Shown here: one piece after another, positions 30,806 to 39,549 of the stretch
How positions within the stretch are numbered: position 1 is the stretch's first letter
Layout of the letters: each line of letters starts with the position of its first letter
NCBI GenBank assembly: GCA_035651595.1
Contig: DASRFJ010000033.1
Span: 49,266-113,265 of the forward strand
Source: JAFARZ01 sp035651595
Lineage (GTDB): Bacteria > Actinomycetota > Actinomycetes > Streptosporangiales > Streptosporangiaceae
Direction of reading: 5' to 3'
Length of the DNA stretch: 64,000 nt
Translations under genes and position numbers: made by a program
The notes under the pieces: model-generated
The model's database searches: none
What the model was told of the DNA's origin: nothing
What the model saw: only the letters and a program-made list of their open reading frames with translations

Positions 30806-31821
30806 CCTCGGGCCGCCGGCTACGGCCGGCGATAGCGTGCGTGTGCGTTCTGCTGACATGCGCGGTCAGCGGATGCACCGGGTCGTCTGCGGCGCCGCCC
30901 AAGCCCTCGGCTTCGGGGGCACGGACGCACCTCGACTCCAGTCAGGGCGGCGACCCGACATCGGTGTCCTGCCCGTCCGCACGCTTCTGCATGGCCGTGC
31001 TCGGATCGGGCTACGCGGCTACGTACAACGGAACCACGTGGAGCAAGCCGAGCTTGCTGACTTCCGCCGGCGGCCAGCCCGATTCCGTGTCATGCCCGGC
31101 CGTCAGCTTCTGCATGGCCGCGGACGCGCGGGACTCAGCCACCTTCGTGTTCAATGGCAGCACGTGGCGTCCCGCGCCGAGCATCAACGATCCCGCTTCG
31201 GCGGGCGTGGCATCGGTATCGTGCTCGTCGCCGAGCTTTTGCGCCGCCGTCGACAACGGCTCCAACGCCTTCACCTTCAACGGGACCTCCTGGAGTCCCG
31301 CTGCGGCCATAGATCCTGGCAACGAGCTGAGCACGGTTTCCTGTCCGAGCGCAACCTTTTGCGCCGTCGTCGACTACGGCCCGAACGTGTTCACCTTCAA
31401 CGGCACCTCCTGGAGCAAACCATCCGCCGTCGCCCCGGGCGGCTACCTGCAGGCGGTGTCGTGCGCATCGGCCAGATTCTGCGTTGCCCTTGACCGCAAG
31501 GGGGACGCGCTGACGTTCAACGGCACCTCCTGGAGCAGGCCCGTCAACGTCTATCCGGGCGGGCTCACCATGGGAGAGGGTGGTATCTCCTGGCCCATGG
31601 TGTCGTGCCCGGCAAGCAACTTCTGCGCCGCCGTAGACGGCGCTGGCGGGAACGTGGTCACCTTCGACGGCGCCGGGTGGAGCGCGCCCGTCACCATCGA
31701 CCCGCAGGCCGCTCGCTCTGTTGGCGAACCGGTCCTTATCTTCCTTATGTCGATATCCTGCCGCTCCCGCGCTCTCTGCGTGGTCGGCGACTCCATTGGG
31801 GATGCGTTCGTCCGAAGGTAA
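30802..31821 (+). CDS. Lipoprotein with seven Cys-containing beta-type repeats
   Basis: 339 aa. Type II signal peptide with lipobox AVSGC (Cys25). The rest consists of about seven repeats of 35-45 residues, each of the form SVSCPSxxFCxAVD...FNGTSWSxP. Each repeat has a pair of cysteines five to six apart that could form a disulfide. This suggests a seven-bladed beta-propeller on the cell surface (inference). The GTG start overlaps the permease stop by four bases, so it belongs to the sugar-transport operon. It may bind a polysaccharide or present substrate to the transporter. No family name is assigned. Confidence 0.78.
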   Translation: MTSGRRLRPAIACVCVLLTCAVSGCTGSSAAPPKPSASGARTHLDSSQGGDPTSVSCPSARFCMAVLGSGYAATYNGTTWSKPSLLTSAGGQPDSVSCPAVSFCMAADARDSATFVFNGSTWRPAPSINDPASAGVASVSCSSPSFCAAVDNGSNAFTFNGTSWSPAAAIDPGNELSTVSCPSATFCAVVDYGPNVFTFNGTSWSKPSAVAPGGYLQAVSCASARFCVALDRKGDALTFNGTSWSRPVNVYPGGLTMGEGGISWPMVSCPASNFCAAVDGAGGNVVTFDGAGWSAPVTIDPQAARSVGEPVLIFLMSISCRSRALCVVGDSIGDAFVRR

Positions 31822-33225
31822 CGCTGCTAGTGATTCGGCGGGTTCGGTGGGGGTCATGGCGGCCAGGGCATCGGATTTGCGCACCCGCAACGCCACGCAT
31901 GTTCCGCACACCATGACTCCCGCGGCGATCGCGAACGCCGCGTGGTACCCGGTCAGGTCGGTCCGCAGCGGATGCATCGCCGCCAGGCAGGTCGCCACCA
32001 GCGCGACCCCGAGCGCCCCGCCGGCCTGGCGGAGCACCGACGTCATCGTCGTCGCCTGCGCCGTCTGCGCACGCGAGATCGTCGCCAGCGACGTCGCCTG
32101 CCCGGGCGCCATGGCGAAGCCGAACGCCGCCCCCGTCCCGAGCATGAGCACCGGCATCGCCCACGACGCGGCCGAAGGCCCGACCAGCGACATCACGCCA
32201 ATGAAACACGCCGCGCCGAACAGCCCGCCCGCCATCAGCGGCCGGGGCCCGGTCCTGGGGAACAGCCGCGAGGAGATCTGGATCCCGGCTATGCCGCCCA
32301 AGGCTTCGGTGAAGGTGGACAAGCCAGAGTGCAGGGGCGTGAAACCTAGGCCGTTCTGCAGGAAAAGAGGGACGAGGAAAAGGACGCCGAGGAACGCCGC
32401 GCCACCGGTCACCAGCACGAGGTTCGCGGTCCGGTACGCGCGGTTCCCGAGCAGCGCCAGCCGGAGCAGCGGCGCGCCGGAGCGGAGGGAGCGCCGGGTG
32501 AACGCGGCGAGCAGCACCACAGCGGCGCAGCACGCGACGATGATCGGCGGCGAGCCCCAGCCGGACGCGGCGCCGTCGGTCAGCGCGTACATGGCCAGCG
32601 GGAAGCCGGTGCCGGCCAGCAGGAAGCCGGGCAGGTCGAAGCGGCCGGGCGGCTCCTCGGCGACCGGCGCGAGGACCAGCAGGCCGTAGACCAGCGCGCC
32701 GATCCCCACCGGCAGGTTCACGTAGAAGATCCATCGCCAGGACAGCTGGCCCACGAGCAGCCCGCCGACCACCGGTCCGAGCGCGGGCGCGATCAGCGTG
32801 GGGCCCATCAGGATGCGCGTCGCGCGGATCCGCTCGTCCGGCGGGAACGTGCGGAACAGCATCGCGCTGCCGACCGGGAGGCTCAGCCCGCCGGCCGCGC
32901 CCTGGACCGCGCGGAACGCGATCAGCTCCGGCAGGCTGGTGGCCAGCCCGCACAGCGCGCTGGCCGCGGTGAACACCGCGAGGGCGCTGAGCAGCACTTT
33001 CTTCGGCCCGAAGCGGTCGCCCAGCCACGCCGCGGCCGGCATGGCCACCGCGAGCGTGACCAGGTATCCGGTGACGACCGAGCTCACCGACGCCGTCGAC
33101 GTGCGGAAATCGCTACGCAGCGTGGGCAGCGCGACGTTCACGACCGTGGAGTCGAGGATGTACATGAACATCGTGGCGATGAACACGACGCTGACGGTCA
33201 CCTTCGGGTTTCCTGAGCGTCGCAT
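31135..33225 (-). CDS. MFS transporter, DHA2-like, with long antisense C-terminal extension
   Basis: 696 aa. Residues 1 to about 460 form a drug:proton antiporter: YILDSTVVNVALPTL, motif A in WLGDRFGPKK, motif C in GPTLIAPALGPVVGG, and about 12-14 membrane helices. The normal protein would end near residue 470. The frame then continues for about 225 hydrophilic Gly/Ala/Arg-rich residues through 687 bases antisense to the repeat lipoprotein gene, without a family resemblance. A lost stop codon is the simplest explanation. The regulator and substrate are unknown. Confidence 0.78.
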   Translation of the reverse strand: MRRSGNPKVTVSVVFIATMFMYILDSTVVNVALPTLRSDFRTSTASVSSVVTGYLVTLAVAMPAAAWLGDRFGPKKVLLSALAVFTAASALCGLATSLPELIAFRAVQGAAGGLSLPVGSAMLFRTFPPDERIRATRILMGPTLIAPALGPVVGGLLVGQLSWRWIFYVNLPVGIGALVYGLLVLAPVAEEPPGRFDLPGFLLAGTGFPLAMYALTDGAASGWGSPPIIVACCAAVVLLAAFTRRSLRSGAPLLRLALLGNRAYRTANLVLVTGGAAFLGVLFLVPLFLQNGLGFTPLHSGLSTFTEALGGIAGIQISSRLFPRTGPRPLMAGGLFGAACFIGVMSLVGPSAASWAMPVLMLGTGAAFGFAMAPGQATSLATISRAQTAQATTMTSVLRQAGGALGVALVATCLAAMHPLRTDLTGYHAAFAIAAGVMVCGTCVALRVRKSDALAAMTPTEPAESLAALPSDERIPNGVADHAESAGAAGYRHKEDKDRFANRASGLRVDGDGRAPPGAVEGDHVPASAVYGGAEVACRARHHGPGDTTLSHGEPARIDVDGPAPGGAVERQRVPLAVKGNAESGRCARHRLQVAARGDGGWFAPGGAVEGEHVRAVVDDGAKGCARTGNRAQLVARIYGRSGTPGGPVEGEGVGAVVDGGAKARRRARYRCHARRSGIVDARRGTPRAAIEHEGG

Positions 33226-33237
33226 CGTACTCTCAGC

Positions 33238-33564
33238 CTATTGCACTCCTATCCACCGGAGCACGGCGGTGGTGGCCGCGGCGGCCAGCACGATGACGAT
33301 GAACGGGGCCTTGCGCCAGGCGAGCACGCCGGCCACCAGGACGCCGGCCGGGCGCGCGTATCCGGGCGCGATGTCGTGGCCTTCGGTCAGGCCGGTGACG
33401 GCGACGAGCGCGGCGAGCAGGGTCACCGCGGCGAGGTCGAGGAGCTTCGCGATCCGCTTGGGAACGGTGAGGCGTGAGCGCAGCGCGGGGCCTGCCCAGC
33501 GGAAGCCGTACGTGCCGGCCGCCAGGATGAGCACGCCGGCGAGCAGCATCGGGGTGTCCTTCAT
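33238..33564 (-). CDS. azlD: AzlD family branched-chain amino acid exporter subunit
   Basis: 108 aa with four hydrophobic segments. It begins MKDTPMLLAGVLILAAGTYGFRWAGP, the AzlD start, and ends in KAPFIVIVLAAAATTAVLRWIG. AzlD is the small subunit that pairs with AzlC. The start overlaps the azlC stop (ATGA). Stop codon TAG at 33238. Confidence 0.88.
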   Translation of the reverse strand: MKDTPMLLAGVLILAAGTYGFRWAGPALRSRLTVPKRIAKLLDLAAVTLLAALVAVTGLTEGHDIAPGYARPAGVLVAGVLAWRKAPFIVIVLAAAATTAVLRWIGVQ

Positions 33565-34211
33565 CGGAGCACCAGGACCGCCGCGAGGGCCAGCAGCACG
33601 GGGACCCCGGCCGGCAGGAACGGCGTCGCCGCGAACGCGATCACGGCGCCGGCCAGCGCCGTTCGCCGGGTCCGGGCGTCGCTGAGCTGCGGGAAGATCA
33701 GCGCCAGGATCACCGCGGGGAACACCGCGTCCAGGCCGAGACTGTTCGTGTCGTGGATGAACGAGCCGGCCAGTGCGCCGCCGATCGCGCCCGCCGGCCA
33801 GGCGAGCAGCACGCCGAGCCCGCACTGCCAGTATCGTTCGGCCGCCTGCCCGTTCGACGCCAGCGCGAACACCACCGATTCGTCGTTCATCAGGTGCGTG
33901 CCGAGGATCCGCCGCCAGCCGCGGCCTAGGATTCCTTCGGGCAGCGCGAGCCCGTACGGCAGGTGCCGCGCGTTGACCAGCAGCCCGGCCAGCGCGGCGG
34001 CGATCGGACTGCCGCCTGCCGCCACCACGCCGACGAACAGCAGCTCCGACGAGCCCGCGATGACGAGCAGGCTCGCCACCGCCGGCAGCCATACCGGGAA
34101 CCCGTCCGTGGTCGCGATGGCACCATAGGACAGGCCGAACAGCCAGACCGCGGCACACGCGAGGACGATGTCCCGGTCGAGGAACCTGGTGGTTCGCCAG
34201 ATCGAACGCAT
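33561..34211 (-). CDS. azlC: AzlC family branched-chain amino acid exporter subunit
   Basis: 216 aa, about six to seven helices. LSYGAIATTDGFPVWLPAVAS, the conserved SSELLFVGVVAAGGSPIAA and NARHLPYGLALP, then HLMNDESVVFA are AzlC signatures. Family members export leucine-type amino acids or analogues. ATG 34211 is preferred to TTG 34217. It is divergent from an XRE/cupin regulator, which is the usual neighbour and likely controller. Confidence 0.9.
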   Translation of the reverse strand: MRSIWRTTRFLDRDIVLACAAVWLFGLSYGAIATTDGFPVWLPAVASLLVIAGSSELLFVGVVAAGGSPIAAALAGLLVNARHLPYGLALPEGILGRGWRRILGTHLMNDESVVFALASNGQAAERYWQCGLGVLLAWPAGAIGGALAGSFIHDTNSLGLDAVFPAVILALIFPQLSDARTRRTALAGAVIAFAATPFLPAGVPVLLALAAVLVLR

Positions 34212-34219
34212 GACCAATA

Positions 34220-34238
34220 TTATGAACGTTCGGCATAA
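34220..34238. promoter_or_regulatory. Palindromic operator candidate between azlC and the XRE/cupin gene
   Basis: TTATGAACGTTCGGCATAA has TTATG/CATAA arms around GAACGTTC-like dyad symmetry. It is 9 bases from the azlC start and about 60 from the regulator start. The region between is A/T-rich compared with its surroundings. A shared operator for the cupin regulator is plausible. Confidence 0.45.
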
Positions 34239-34300
34239 AGAACAAAAGTCTATTATTTCAGAACGACCTGGGTTTCTTGGTATGGGAGGCCGTACTCGCG

Positions 34301-34855
34301 ATGCAAGCGCCAGCGCCCAATGAGCTGATCGCCGCCTCTCTCCGGCGGGAACGCCGCAGGTCAGGACTATCGCTGACGGAGGTCGCCCGGCGCGCCGGGA
34401 TTGCCAAGTCCACTCTGTCCCAGCTGGAGTCAGGGGCGGGGAACCCGTCGGTGGAGACGCTGTGGGCGATCTGCGTCGCGCTCGGCATGCCGTTCTCGAG
34501 GCTGCTCGACCCGCCGCGGCCCGCGATCACCGTGATCCGGGCGGGTGAGGGCCCGACGTTCGCCGCGGCGAACGCCAGCTACCTCGCCACGCTGCTGTCC
34601 GCCTGCCCGCCAGGCGCGCGGCGCGACCTGTTCCGCATCGTCGCCGAACCCGGTCCGGCCAAGGCCTCGGACCCCCATCTGCCCGGCGCCGTCGAGTACG
34701 TGGTGATCAGCACCGGACGCGCGCTGGTCGGCGTCACCGACGAGCCGGCGGAACTCGGACCGGGCGACTACATCTGCTACCCCGCCGACGTCCCGCACAT
34801 CTTCCAGGCCCTAGACCCCGGCACCCAAGCCGTCCTCCTCAACGAGTACTCGTGA
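34301..34855 (+). CDS. XRE family regulator with cupin sensor domain
   Basis: 184 aa. An N-terminal helix-turn-helix (about 10-65; RRSGLSLTEVARRAGIAKST, then LSQLESGAGNPSVETLWAI) is joined to a C-terminal cupin (about 105-180) with PGAVEYVVISTGRALVG and the PGDYICYPADVPHIF box. Such regulators bind small metabolites and commonly sit beside azlCD. ATG 34301 has GGGAGG 11 bases upstream; the TTG at 34277 is less likely. Confidence 0.9.
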   Translation: MQAPAPNELIAASLRRERRRSGLSLTEVARRAGIAKSTLSQLESGAGNPSVETLWAICVALGMPFSRLLDPPRPAITVIRAGEGPTFAAANASYLATLLSACPPGARRDLFRIVAEPGPAKASDPHLPGAVEYVVISTGRALVGVTDEPAELGPGDYICYPADVPHIFQALDPGTQAVLLNEYS

Positions 34856-35252
34856 GTGCGGCGGCAAAGCCCTTCGATACATCGGAGTAACCTGCCTTCG
34901 TTGCTCGAAGGCAGATTGCCCGCAATGCCCGCTTATGTCCCGGTACGTTCGGCGCTAGCCCTCAGTCCGCAGGAAGGGTCGAAATTATTGCGGACACTTA
35001 CCCACCCATATCGGGGGGGTAAGTGTCCGCAATCATCCGGCGCGCTCGGCAACCCGCCAGAAATGTGGCTTGTGTCCGGTTCCCGGCAGGAGGCGGGACG
35101 GCGCGATGGCAATGAGACCGCGCGGCACGCCGCGAGCGCACGCCCGAACGCCCCGCTGGCGCCTTTCCCGCCACGAAACCGGTGCGGCGCGCGGGGGCAG
35201 GGTTCGGTCGCGGGGTGTGCGAGGGATGCCGGGGCGACCGGGGCGGGCCGGG
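34856..35252. other. Gene-free region between the regulator and adnB-like gene
   Basis: The convergent genes on each side end here. It contains a family-1 hairpin at 34984-35036 with related flanks. Small reading frames across the hairpin show no ribosome binding site. Nothing else recognised. Confidence 0.65.
34984..35036. repeat. Hairpin repeat family 1, copy 2
   Basis: ATTATTGCGGACACTTACCC (34984-35003) pairs with 35017-35036, with one mismatch near the outer end; the C-run is interrupted by one A. The left flank (34908-34983) is related to the reverse complement of the right flank of copy 1, so the copies are in opposite orientation. Confidence 0.95.
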
Positions 35253-38200
35253 CTACTCGGCGGGGAGTTGGGTGATTAGGGCGGTTAGGGCTGCTTCGTC
35301 TAGGAGGTCGGCGGGGCGGACGGTTTTGTCGTGGGCGACGTAGTAGAAGGCGGCGGTCACGTTGACGACCGGCACGTCGGACAGCTTTGCCCAGGCCATG
35401 CGGTACGCGGCGAGCTGGACGGCGACCGCGTGCTTGTCCGCGGCCGACCGCGGCGGCCGGCCGGTCTTCCAGTCGACCACGTCGAACCCGATCACGTTCG
35501 CGAACACCGCGTCGATGCGGCCGCGGACCAGGCGGCCGGCGAGCAGGGTCTCGAACGGGACCTCGACAGCCACCGGCCAGCGGTCCGCCCACTCGCTGCG
35601 TTCGAACGTGCGGCGCAGCCGACCCAACTCGGGATCCTCCGGCTCCGACTCGAAGTCCGCAAAAAGATCTTCGTCGTCGATCAGCCGCTGCTGACCGTAC
35701 CGTTCCTCCAGCCAGTGATGGAACGCGGTGCCCCGGCGCGCCTGCCGCGCGGGCGGCCGCGGCATCGGCCGGCGCACCTGGCGGGCCAGTTCGGCCGGGT
35801 CCCGCGCCAGCGACACGAGCGCGGATACCGACAGCCGACGCGGCAGCGGGACCCGGATCGTCCCGTCGGACCGTGCCCGTGCCGCTCGCTCGGCGAGCAG
35901 CAGTTCGGCATCGCGTTGCCAAGCGGTGATGAGTGCCTGGTCCGACGCACTCAGCCCGACATCGGCGGCCCCAGTGGAAGGAGCAGTGGAAGGAGCCGCG
36001 ACCATGTCCGCGGCCTCGCGCACCGCCTCGTAGTACCGCCCGGCCGGGGTGGCCGGCCACGCCGCCGAGTCCACGGTCGCCAGCAGCGGGTTCTCCGCGT
36101 CTTCCTCGGGCGGATCCGCCCATGAGGAGACGACGGCAACAGTCTTCACCTCGGACAGGAACGGCGACGGCCCGAGGCGCGACGCGCTCCCCTCCCCCCA
36201 CCAGTACCCCGAACACCCGAGCCAGAAGGCTGCCCGCGTCGCGGCCACGTACATCAGCCGGCGCTCCTCCGCGAGGTCGCGCGCCGCGCACGCCTCGGTG
36301 AACGACCCGAGCGACGCGGCGTCCACCCCGCGCAGCACCGGCAGGTCAGCGGCGTCGCCGCGCAACGGGAACGGCAGCAGCCGGGCGTTGTCGGTCCACT
36401 TGGTGGACACCCGCGGCCGGGCCGGGAACACCTGCGACCGTTCCCCCATCGACAGCCCGGGCACGAACACGGCCGGCCACTGGAGGCCCTTGGCCGCGTG
36501 CACGGTGAGCAGCTTGACCGAGTCCGACTCGCCGACCCGCCCGGTTTCCAGCCCGAACTCCTCCTGCTGCGCCGCCGCCAGGTAGGCGAGGAAGGCGCCG
36601 AGCGACGGCTCGCCCCCCGGGTCGGTGAACGCGGCCGCGACATCGGTGAACGCGTCCAGGTCGGCCCGGGCCGCGACCGGGTCGACCCCGGGCCGGGCGG
36701 CGACCTCGATGTCCAGGCCGAGCACCCGCTCCGCCTCCGCCGCCAGGTCGGCCAGCGGCCGCCCGATGTGGGCCCGCAGCCGCCGCAGTTCCACGGCCAG
36801 CGCGTGCATCCGCTCGTACCCGGCAACGGAATACGCGCCGGCGTCCCCGAGGTCGTCCAGCGCCTCGACCAGCGACCCGGTCTCCGCCGTCAGGTCGGTG
36901 ATCGCCTCAGCGAGCGCGTCGGCCGCCGACTCCCCGGCCTCAGCAGTCTCACCCCGGACCAGCTCTCGGGCCCGCCGCCCGAGCGCGACCAGGTCCCGGG
37001 GCCCGATCCGCCAGCGCGGCCCGGTGAGCAGCCGGGCGAGCGCGTCGGACGCGCCCGCGTCGTGCAGCACCCGCAGCGTGGCCACCACGTCCTGGACCTC
37101 GGGGACGAGCAGCAGCCCGCCCAGCCCGACGACTTCGACCGGGATGCCGCGCCCCTCCAGCGCCCGCCGCAGCGGCGTGAACTGGGACCGCTTGCGGCAC
37201 AGCACCGCGATGTCCGACGGCCGCACGCCCGCCGCGCGCTTGTCCGGCCACGGCAGCCCGTCCGGCGCGCACCCGGCGTCAACCGCAAGCAACCCGGCGA
37301 CCTGCCCCGCCACCCACTCCGCCTCGTCGAGCACCGTGTCCAGCAGCGCGCACGTCACCGCCCCGCGCTCGCCCCGGTCCGGCGCCGCGACCAGCCGGGG
37401 TACGTCGGACGCCTCGGCCCGCAACGATTCCTGAACGACCGCCGCCGCGTCGAGCACTCCCCCCGCGTTGCGGAAGCTGGTGGACAGCAGCAGGACCGGC
37501 GCCGGCCGCCCCCCTGCCCCGAAGTCGGTCCGGAACCGCCGAAGGTTGCCCGCGCTCGCCCCGCGCCATCCGTAGATCGACTGGCACGGGTCGCCCACCG
37601 CGGTGACCGGATGCCCGCCGCCGAACAGCGCCCGCAGCAGCACGAGCTGCGCGTGCGACGTGTCCTGGTACTCATCGAGCAGCACCACCTGGTACCGCGC
37701 CCGCTCCCCCGCGCCGACCTCCGGGTGCCCCGCCGCGATCCGCGCCGCCAGCGACACCTGGTCGCCGTGGTCAAGCACCTCCCGGCCCCGCTTGGCCGCG
37801 GTATAAAGATCAACCAGCGGGAGCAGCTGTTCCCGCGCACGCTGGGTACCGACTATTTTCAGAACGGCCTGGGGTACCCGTCCCGGGAGGCCTGCCACCT
37901 CAGCATCGAGCCACGTCCCGACGCCTTTTACCTCACGGGTGGCGCGCAAGTGCTCGGACAGGTCGCCGGCCAGCTCCAGCACCGCGGCGGTCACCGTCTG
38001 CGGCGTCCAGACGACCTCGTCCATCGGCCCGTTGTACGCGGCGACGATCCCGGCGGCGAGCTGCCAGGACAGCGCGGGGGTGATCAGCCGCATGGACGGC
38101 TCGAGGCCCTCGCGGAGCGCGTTGTCGCTGACCAGCCGTCCCGCGTACGCGTGATACGTGCCGATCACCGGGTCGCCGTCCGCGTCGGAACTGTGCAGTC

Positions 38201-38498
38201 CAGGGCTGGCGTCCAGGCCGGCCCGGCGCAGCCGGTCCAGCCGGGAGCGGACCCGGTCGGCGAGTTCGGCGGCGGCCTTGCGGGTGAACGTGAGGCCGAG
38301 CACCCGGTCCGGGCGCACCATGCCGTTGGCGACCAGCCAGACGAGCCGCGCCGCCATCGTCTCGCTCTTGCCGGACCCCGCGCCGGCGATCACCGCGAGC
38401 GGCCCGAGCGGCGCGCAGATCACCGCGGCCTGCTCCGGGGTGGGCTCCGGCATGCGCAGCAGCCGCGCGAGCTGGCCTGGCCCCACCCTTTCCGCCAT
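35253..38498 (-). CDS. adnB: AdnB-like ATP-dependent helicase/nuclease (UvrD + PD-(D/E)XK)
   Basis: 1081 aa. UvrD/Rep helicase motifs: Walker A AGAGSGKSETM (about 38-48), TFTRKAAAEL, VVLLDEYQDTSHAQ, TAVGDPCQSIYGWRGA, LSTSFRN, then LLTVHAAKGLQWPAVF and VAATRA. The C-terminal nuclease carries HHWLEERYGQ, GRIDAVF and DVVDWKTG. The domain order matches mycobacterial AdnB, the lead motor of the end-resecting AdnAB complex that takes the place of RecBCD. ATG 38498 was chosen; the frame stays open about 330 codons further only as antisense of the esterase gene. Its partner is the gene ending at 40821, separated here by two opposite-strand genes. Confidence 0.88.
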   Translation of the reverse strand: MAERVGPGQLARLLRMPEPTPEQAAVICAPLGPLAVIAGAGSGKSETMAARLVWLVANGMVRPDRVLGLTFTRKAAAELADRVRSRLDRLRRAGLDASPGLHSSDADGDPVIGTYHAYAGRLVSDNALREGLEPSMRLITPALSWQLAAGIVAAYNGPMDEVVWTPQTVTAAVLELAGDLSEHLRATREVKGVGTWLDAEVAGLPGRVPQAVLKIVGTQRAREQLLPLVDLYTAAKRGREVLDHGDQVSLAARIAAGHPEVGAGERARYQVVLLDEYQDTSHAQLVLLRALFGGGHPVTAVGDPCQSIYGWRGASAGNLRRFRTDFGAGGRPAPVLLLSTSFRNAGGVLDAAAVVQESLRAEASDVPRLVAAPDRGERGAVTCALLDTVLDEAEWVAGQVAGLLAVDAGCAPDGLPWPDKRAAGVRPSDIAVLCRKRSQFTPLRRALEGRGIPVEVVGLGGLLLVPEVQDVVATLRVLHDAGASDALARLLTGPRWRIGPRDLVALGRRARELVRGETAEAGESAADALAEAITDLTAETGSLVEALDDLGDAGAYSVAGYERMHALAVELRRLRAHIGRPLADLAAEAERVLGLDIEVAARPGVDPVAARADLDAFTDVAAAFTDPGGEPSLGAFLAYLAAAQQEEFGLETGRVGESDSVKLLTVHAAKGLQWPAVFVPGLSMGERSQVFPARPRVSTKWTDNARLLPFPLRGDAADLPVLRGVDAASLGSFTEACAARDLAEERRLMYVAATRAAFWLGCSGYWWGEGSASRLGPSPFLSEVKTVAVVSSWADPPEEDAENPLLATVDSAAWPATPAGRYYEAVREAADMVAAPSTAPSTGAADVGLSASDQALITAWQRDAELLLAERAARARSDGTIRVPLPRRLSVSALVSLARDPAELARQVRRPMPRPPARQARRGTAFHHWLEERYGQQRLIDDEDLFADFESEPEDPELGRLRRTFERSEWADRWPVAVEVPFETLLAGRLVRGRIDAVFANVIGFDVVDWKTGRPPRSAADKHAVAVQLAAYRMAWAKLSDVPVVNVTAAFYYVAHDKTVRPADLLDEAALTALITQLPAE

Positions 38499-38570
38499 TC
38501 CAGCATTCCACCAGAGATGACGCGCCCCCGGCGGCAAGACACGGCCACGCGCCCCGGTAAGGTGCGCGCT

Positions 38571-39518
38571 ATGCCGTGGTTTGATCTGTCCGTCGAGGAA
38601 CTGGCCGAGTACCGCATCGCGACGCAGGAGCCGCCGGGGCTCGACGCCTGGTGGGCGGACCGGCTCGCGGCGGCCCGCGCCGCTGCGCGGCCGCCGAAGC
38701 TGACCCCGCACGAGCCGGCGCTCTACGCGCCGCTCGAGGTGCACGACGTCGAGTTCTCCGGCGCGGACGGCGACCGGATCCGCGCCTGGTATATCCGGCC
38801 CAGCTTCGATCGCGATGACGCGGCGCCGGTCGTGGTCAAGTTCATCGGCTACGGCGGCGGCCGCGACCTGCCCACCTCTCATCTGACGCTGCCCGCCCTC
38901 GGCTACGCGCTGTTCGTGATGGACACCAGAGGCCAGGGCGGTCGCTGGTCGACGGGCGCGACCGAGCCGGCGAACTCCACCGTGCTGACACAGGGGATCA
39001 CCCGGCCGGAGGACTACTACTACACCAAGCTGTTCACCGACGCGGTCCGCGCGGTGGAGACCGCCGCCGTCCTGGCGGACGGCGCGGTCGCGGTCAGCGG
39101 TGGCAGCCAGGGCGGCGCACTCGCGCTCGCCGCGGCGGCGCTGGCGCCGGACCTGGTCCGGCTGTGCCACGCGGACGTGCCGTTCCTGTGCGACATCCAG
39201 CGCGCGATCACGCTCGCGCCGTCGGCGCCGTACACCGAGGTGCCCGAGTTCCTGGCGCAGAACACCGCGCTGATCCCGGCCGCACTGGACACGCTGCGGT
39301 ACGTGGACTGCGCGCTGCTCGCCCGCCGGATCACCGCGAGCAGCCTGCTGAGCACGGCGCTGATGGACACGATCTGCCCGCCGTCCACGGTGTTCGCCGC
39401 ATACCACGAGATCACGGCCGAGAAGGAGATCGTGGTCCACCCGTACAGCGGGCACGACGTGCCAGCCACGCACGTCGAGCGCCAGCTCCGGCACCTGCGG
39501 GAGTTCTGGCCCGTCTAG
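38571..39518 (+). CDS. Acetylxylan-esterase-family alpha/beta hydrolase (AXE1)
   Basis: 315 aa. The N-terminal PWFDLSVEELAEYR and WY(I/V)RP stretches are typical of AXE1/cephalosporin-C deacetylase proteins. The nucleophile is in GGSQGG (about residue 182), then Asp in MDTICPPST and His in YSGHDVP complete the triad. It removes acetyl groups from xylan or other acylated sugars. It is cytoplasmic, as no signal peptide is present. ATG 38571 follows AAGG by eight bases. It is divergent from the AdnB-like gene and followed by the FAD oxidoreductase on the same strand. Confidence 0.9.
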   Translation: MPWFDLSVEELAEYRIATQEPPGLDAWWADRLAAARAAARPPKLTPHEPALYAPLEVHDVEFSGADGDRIRAWYIRPSFDRDDAAPVVVKFIGYGGGRDLPTSHLTLPALGYALFVMDTRGQGGRWSTGATEPANSTVLTQGITRPEDYYYTKLFTDAVRAVETAAVLADGAVAVSGGSQGGALALAAAALAPDLVRLCHADVPFLCDIQRAITLAPSAPYTEVPEFLAQNTALIPAALDTLRYVDCALLARRITASSLLSTALMDTICPPSTVFAAYHEITAEKEIVVHPYSGHDVPATHVERQLRHLREFWPV

Positions 39519-39549
39519 TCATAGCGCTCGCAGAGGTACTCTGCGTGAT

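Noticed and set aside
32798..33685. Plus-strand frame of 295 codons
   Set aside because: It is the reverse of the MFS and azlD genes.
36498..38570. N-terminal extension of the acetylxylan-esterase frame
   Set aside because: It is antisense to the adnB-like gene and lacks any domain. The esterase starts at ATG 38571.
38499..39494. N-terminal extension of the AdnB-like frame (about 330 codons)
   Set aside because: It lies on the reverse of the acetylxylan-esterase gene, has no homology pattern, and the helicase begins at the ATG at 38498.
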